The translations under genes were made by a program, and so were the position numbers. Below, in pieces: positions 63,205-64,000 of a DNA stretch of 64,000 bases. This DNA is from Hetaerina americana (taxonomy: Eukaryota; Arthropoda; Insecta; Odonata; Calopterygidae). The stretch's first letter is position 1. Every line of letters begins with the position of its first letter. The notes under the pieces are model-generated. The model did no database searches. It was not told the origin of the DNA and saw only the letters and a program-made list of their open reading frames with translations. The stretch spans positions 1,518,501-1,582,500 of the forward strand of contig JAKTNV010000020.1 in NCBI GenBank assembly GCA_022747635.1. The letters run 5' to 3'.

Positions 63205-64000
63205 TATATATAACCTACAAGTCCATTAGAAAACACCACTTTAAACACACGCACTGGAGGGCGCTACCGGTCCCTTAACTTCATATGCTTCCGGTAAATG
63301 TCCGTTGATACCCTGATGACCGCCGAACACATTTTCCTGCTCAGCCCACGAGCCGTGCCCTTCTGGTTGCCGAGTTGAGATAAAATGGCATTGTTTTTCC
63401 TGTCCCAGGACCCGAGGGCCCCGACGACGATGGCACCCAGGCGGACAGTAATCTTGTACTCGTGGGCGACGCGAATGCTCTCGGCCAATCCACGGTATTT
63501 CTCCATCTTTACCGCGCGCGCCACTCGGAAAGCCGACATTCGGTTTTTGAAGGGGACCGTAATGTCCACGATGTAGATATTGTCCCCTTCGCGGATCACT
63601 AGGTCGGGATGAAGCCTGGAGTCCTGACCGGGGACTATCTTGTCCTCAGCGACTTCCCACGAGGGCGGGGGGTATTTTAGTAGGAGCTGCTGGATTCCGT
63701 TGTGCTGGGCGATGCGGAGCTGCCTGTGGGCAAGGCACTGGCTCAGGACGTGGACCAGAGTCTCATCAACCTCCTTGAAGAGCCTGCAAAGGGTGGACTC
63801 TGATCTCGCGCTCCCTATTAGTGCGGCTAGTAAGGGGAGCACATTGAGTCTTCCTCGGTGGACGAAGGCCCAGTCCACCAGGCGAGTGTACTCCCCAGAG
63901 GGCATGAAATGGCTCCCCTCCGCGCTCGCTGTGAACGTCTCCATCATCCTGACCCGGTCAGTTTTTGCCACCAGGCGGCGGTGGAAGCATTCGGACAACG
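63205..64000 (-). mobile_element. R2-like LINE, 3' part with restriction-like endonuclease domain (runs off the right edge)
   Basis: 244-codon open frame (63998-63264) equals the C-terminal end of an RT ORF from a LINE with a restriction-like endonuclease (R2/R4/NeSL group). Motifs in order: a CCHC-type knuckle in LCRLFKEVDETLVHVLSQC, where the second Cys is Phe; RIAQHNGIQQLL; and the endonuclease core RLHPDLVIREGDNIYIVDIT with VPF, followed by VKMEKYRGLAESI. The stop TAG is at 63266-63264. A 3' untranslated stretch of about 58 nt reaches 63205, where TA repeat and the mariner insertion begin. The frame is open over its whole visible length, so this is among the younger elements here. Clade assignment within the group is uncertain. 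Confidence 0.85.

Overview
This window is animal genomic DNA, most likely from an arthropod and probably an insect with a large, repeat-rich genome. I cannot resolve the order or species from sequence alone. The evidence is a split host gene with GT-AG introns, many decayed mariner-type DNA transposons, several LINE classes, a Penelope-like element, tRNA-derived SINEs and long (TA)n/(CA)n tracts. No bacterial-style gene, operon or CRISPR array is present.

The only host gene I can support is a teneurin (Ten-m/Ten-a class, a type II transmembrane synaptic adhesion protein) on the minus strand. Two internal phase-1 exons are visible. The exon at 29700-29909 encodes EGF-like repeats 4 and 5, and the exon at 16768-16953 encodes repeats 6 and 7. 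A 12.7-kb intron separates them. The flanking introns run at least 16.7 kb toward position 1 and at least 34 kb toward position 64000, because I found no exon for EGF 1-3 or EGF 8. Almost everything else is therefore intronic sediment of this gene.

Layout. 1-824: mariner copy clipped by the window edge. 7.1 kb: LINE 5'-region fragment. 8.4 kb: 73-bp palindromic mini-mariner. 9.5 and 11.3 kb: mariner pieces around a Penelope-like RT (10.1-11.3 kb). 15.0-16.0 kb: mariner. 16.8 kb: teneurin exon. 17.8-19.2 kb: an RTE-like LINE fragment, then a CR1/L2-like LINE 3' fragment. 19.5 kb: perfect GC-rich hairpin. 25.8-26.7 kb: mariner. 27.5 kb: inverted Penelope-type termini with hammerhead-like cores. 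29.7 kb: teneurin exon. 30.8-35.3 kb: three RTE-like LINE pieces in both orientations. 35.9-36.6 and 41.3-42.0 kb: mariners. 39.0 kb: perfect 27-bp hairpin. 39.8 kb: second inverted terminal pair. 44.6-47.9 kb: the longest RTE-like LINE, ending in (TA)n. 48.1 kb: tRNA-headed SINE with (AT)n tail. 48.3-48.9 kb: LINE endonuclease fragment. 51.1-52.5 kb: mariner split by a SINE. 53.8-54.2 kb: mariner 3' end. 60.4-64.0 kb: a nest of three mariners and the 3' end of an R2-like (restriction-like-endonuclease) LINE running off the right edge.

No intact autonomous element is visible, since every transposase or RT reading frame is broken or truncated. The most distinctive signals are structural. They are hammerhead-like motifs in inverted Penelope termini, long TA tracts sitting at retroelement 3' ends, repeated loss of the central catalytic region in unrelated mariners, a SINE inserted in the codons of a mariner catalytic motif, and two nearly identical mariner copies 60 kb apart. 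I found no coherent new multigene system.
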